DNA from: Alloalcanivorax marinus
GTDB lineage: Bacteria > Pseudomonadota > Gammaproteobacteria > Pseudomonadales > Alcanivoracaceae
Direction of reading: 5' to 3'
DNA length: 64,000 bases
Assembly: GCF_016785095.1 (NCBI RefSeq)
Contig: NZ_JAEKJB010000006.1
Location: 213,263-277,262, forward strand
Below the pieces are notes generated by a model that did not search any database, was not told where the DNA came from, and saw nothing but the letters and a program-made list of their open reading frames with translations. A program made the position numbers and the translations under genes. Below are positions 63,495 through 64,000 of the stretch, in pieces (the stretch's first letter is position 1; each line of letters starts with the position of its first letter).

Positions 63495-63790
63495 GCCGGG
63501 CCTCCCAGCCATACCAGGGCGGCGCCCACCAGGGTTGGCACGAGGATGCCCACCCAGGCGCGCAGCGCGCTGCGGGTGGAAAAGGCGAACAGCACGGCCA
63601 CGGTGTAAATCAGGAAGGAGAGCAGGGTGCCGGTAAGCACCGCGTCCATCCGTGCCACCGGCAGCCACAGAGCGAGCGCGGCGGTGCTCACCGCCGCCAG
63701 GGCGTAGCCACCGAATACCGCCGCCAGCGCGCGCGACGCCACGCCCAGACGCGGCGAGGCGGCCAGTTGCTGTAAAGAAAGTCTGGACAT
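63491..63790 (-). CDS. DUF3649 membrane protein
   Basis: A 99-residue protein with three hydrophobic helices: LAAVFGGYALAAVSTAALAL, LTGTLLSFLIYTVAVLFAFS and WVGILVPTLVGAALVWL. DUF3649 proteins are encoded next to PepSY and DUF3325 genes near TonB-dependent siderophore receptors; the receptor itself is not in the window. The ATG at 63790 is chosen because upstream residues are a poor match. A Fur box lies about 20 bases upstream. Confidence 0.82.
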   Translation of the reverse strand: MSRLSLQQLAASPRLGVASRALAAVFGGYALAAVSTAALALWLPVARMDAVLTGTLLSFLIYTVAVLFAFSTRSALRAWVGILVPTLVGAALVWLGGPA

Positions 63791-63811
63791 GGAATCCCGA
63801 AGTCCGAGGAA

Positions 63812-63830
63812 AATAAGAATCGTTATTATC
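63812..63830 (-). promoter_or_regulatory. Fur box
   Basis: On the minus strand GATAATAACGATTCTTATT matches 13 of 19 positions of the Fur consensus GATAATGATAATCATTATC, as a near palindrome. It is upstream of the DUF3649-PepSY-DUF3325 operon and would give repression under iron sufficiency. Confidence 0.7.
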
Positions 63831-63929
63831 CGCATATGGGAAAGGGATGCAATCCGCCGATACGTTCTTTACCCGCCCGGCCGCTCCTTGTGTCTCTCCG
63901 CAGGGAGATGATTAGCTACCATCCCCTGT

Positions 63930-63998
63930 CAGCCCGGTGGCAACCCGAGTCGCTCCTGAGGTCCTTGAACCTGTGCCGTAGATCGGACCACCGGGCTG
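63930..63998. repeat. 11-bp inverted repeat at the window edge
   Basis: CAGCCCGGTGG and its exact complement CCACCGGGCTG are 47 bases apart. The stretch between has smaller complementary pieces (AGGTCC, GGACC). It could be a structured RNA or leader that continues outside the window; no gene is seen in 63841-64000. Confidence 0.35.
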
Positions 63999-64000
63999 TT

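Noticed and set aside
61956..63608. A 550-codon plus-strand frame opposite the PepSY gene
   Set aside because: Antisense shadow; the PepSY protein on the other strand has clear motifs and overlapping operon partners.

Overview
The window is 64 kb of GC-rich DNA from a marine, probably hydrocarbon-degrading gammaproteobacterium. An Alcanivorax/Alloalcanivorax-like or Marinobacter-like organism fits best. The reasons are a sodium-pumping NADH:quinone reductase operon, housekeeping gene order like that of Pseudomonas aeruginosa (nagZ, MTIP, mfd, long GAPDH, nqrA-F), FadL-type outer-membrane proteins, and secreted proteins that resemble the alkane-growth proteins PraA/PraB. The genus call is inference, not a database match. 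No tRNA, rRNA or CRISPR array was seen.

Region 1 (1-25.2 kb) is a conserved housekeeping block. It holds a TetR fragment, an L,D-transpeptidase, nagZ, an MscS channel, two purine-salvage enzymes, a BaiN/HI0933-type flavoprotein, an SseB-like protein, mfd (minus strand), an acyl-CoA thioesterase, a 484-residue GAPDH, nqrABCDEF, apbE and nqrM. ApbE attaches FMN to NqrB and NqrC, and NqrM helps place the Fe site, so the run from 17.8 to 25.2 kb makes a complete Na+-NQR. A compositionally different island (6.9-11.3 kb; nitrilase, MFS transporter, SnoaL-like and CMD-like proteins with a divergent LysR regulator) sits inside this block.

Region 2 (25.2-34.0 kb) carries an intact REP-associated tyrosine transposase (RAYT) flanked by repeated REP pairs. 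It is followed by a GNAT/peptidase-C39 fusion, a patatin phospholipase, a glycerophosphodiesterase, a sulfotransferase, a glycosyltransferase, a DUF2334 deacetylase, a 56-residue secreted peptide and a LysR regulator.

Region 3 (34.0-56.8 kb) is the most unusual part. Two tandem FadL-family outer-membrane proteins lead into a 1128-residue Ig-like lipoprotein, and a 1245-residue paralogue of that lipoprotein lies further on. Four small secreted proteins surround them; one is PraB-like and three form a cysteine-rich family. Between these lie a DsbC isomerase, an FKBP-type lipoprotein prolyl isomerase and a stand-alone GspC-like (type II secretion) protein. I read this as a cell-surface module for growth on hydrophobic substrates, with its own folding and export helpers. 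Three RAYT-like genes with damaged HUH motifs, repeated non-coding elements and an Rpn-transposase remnant show the region is plastic.

Region 4 (56.8-64 kb) holds an Rpn-family nuclease/transposase, a NUDIX hydrolase, a decayed HigB toxin with an intact HigA-type antitoxin, two small HTH proteins, an uncharacterised protein, and a Fur-box-preceded DUF3649-PepSY-DUF3325 operon of the kind that accompanies siderophore uptake.
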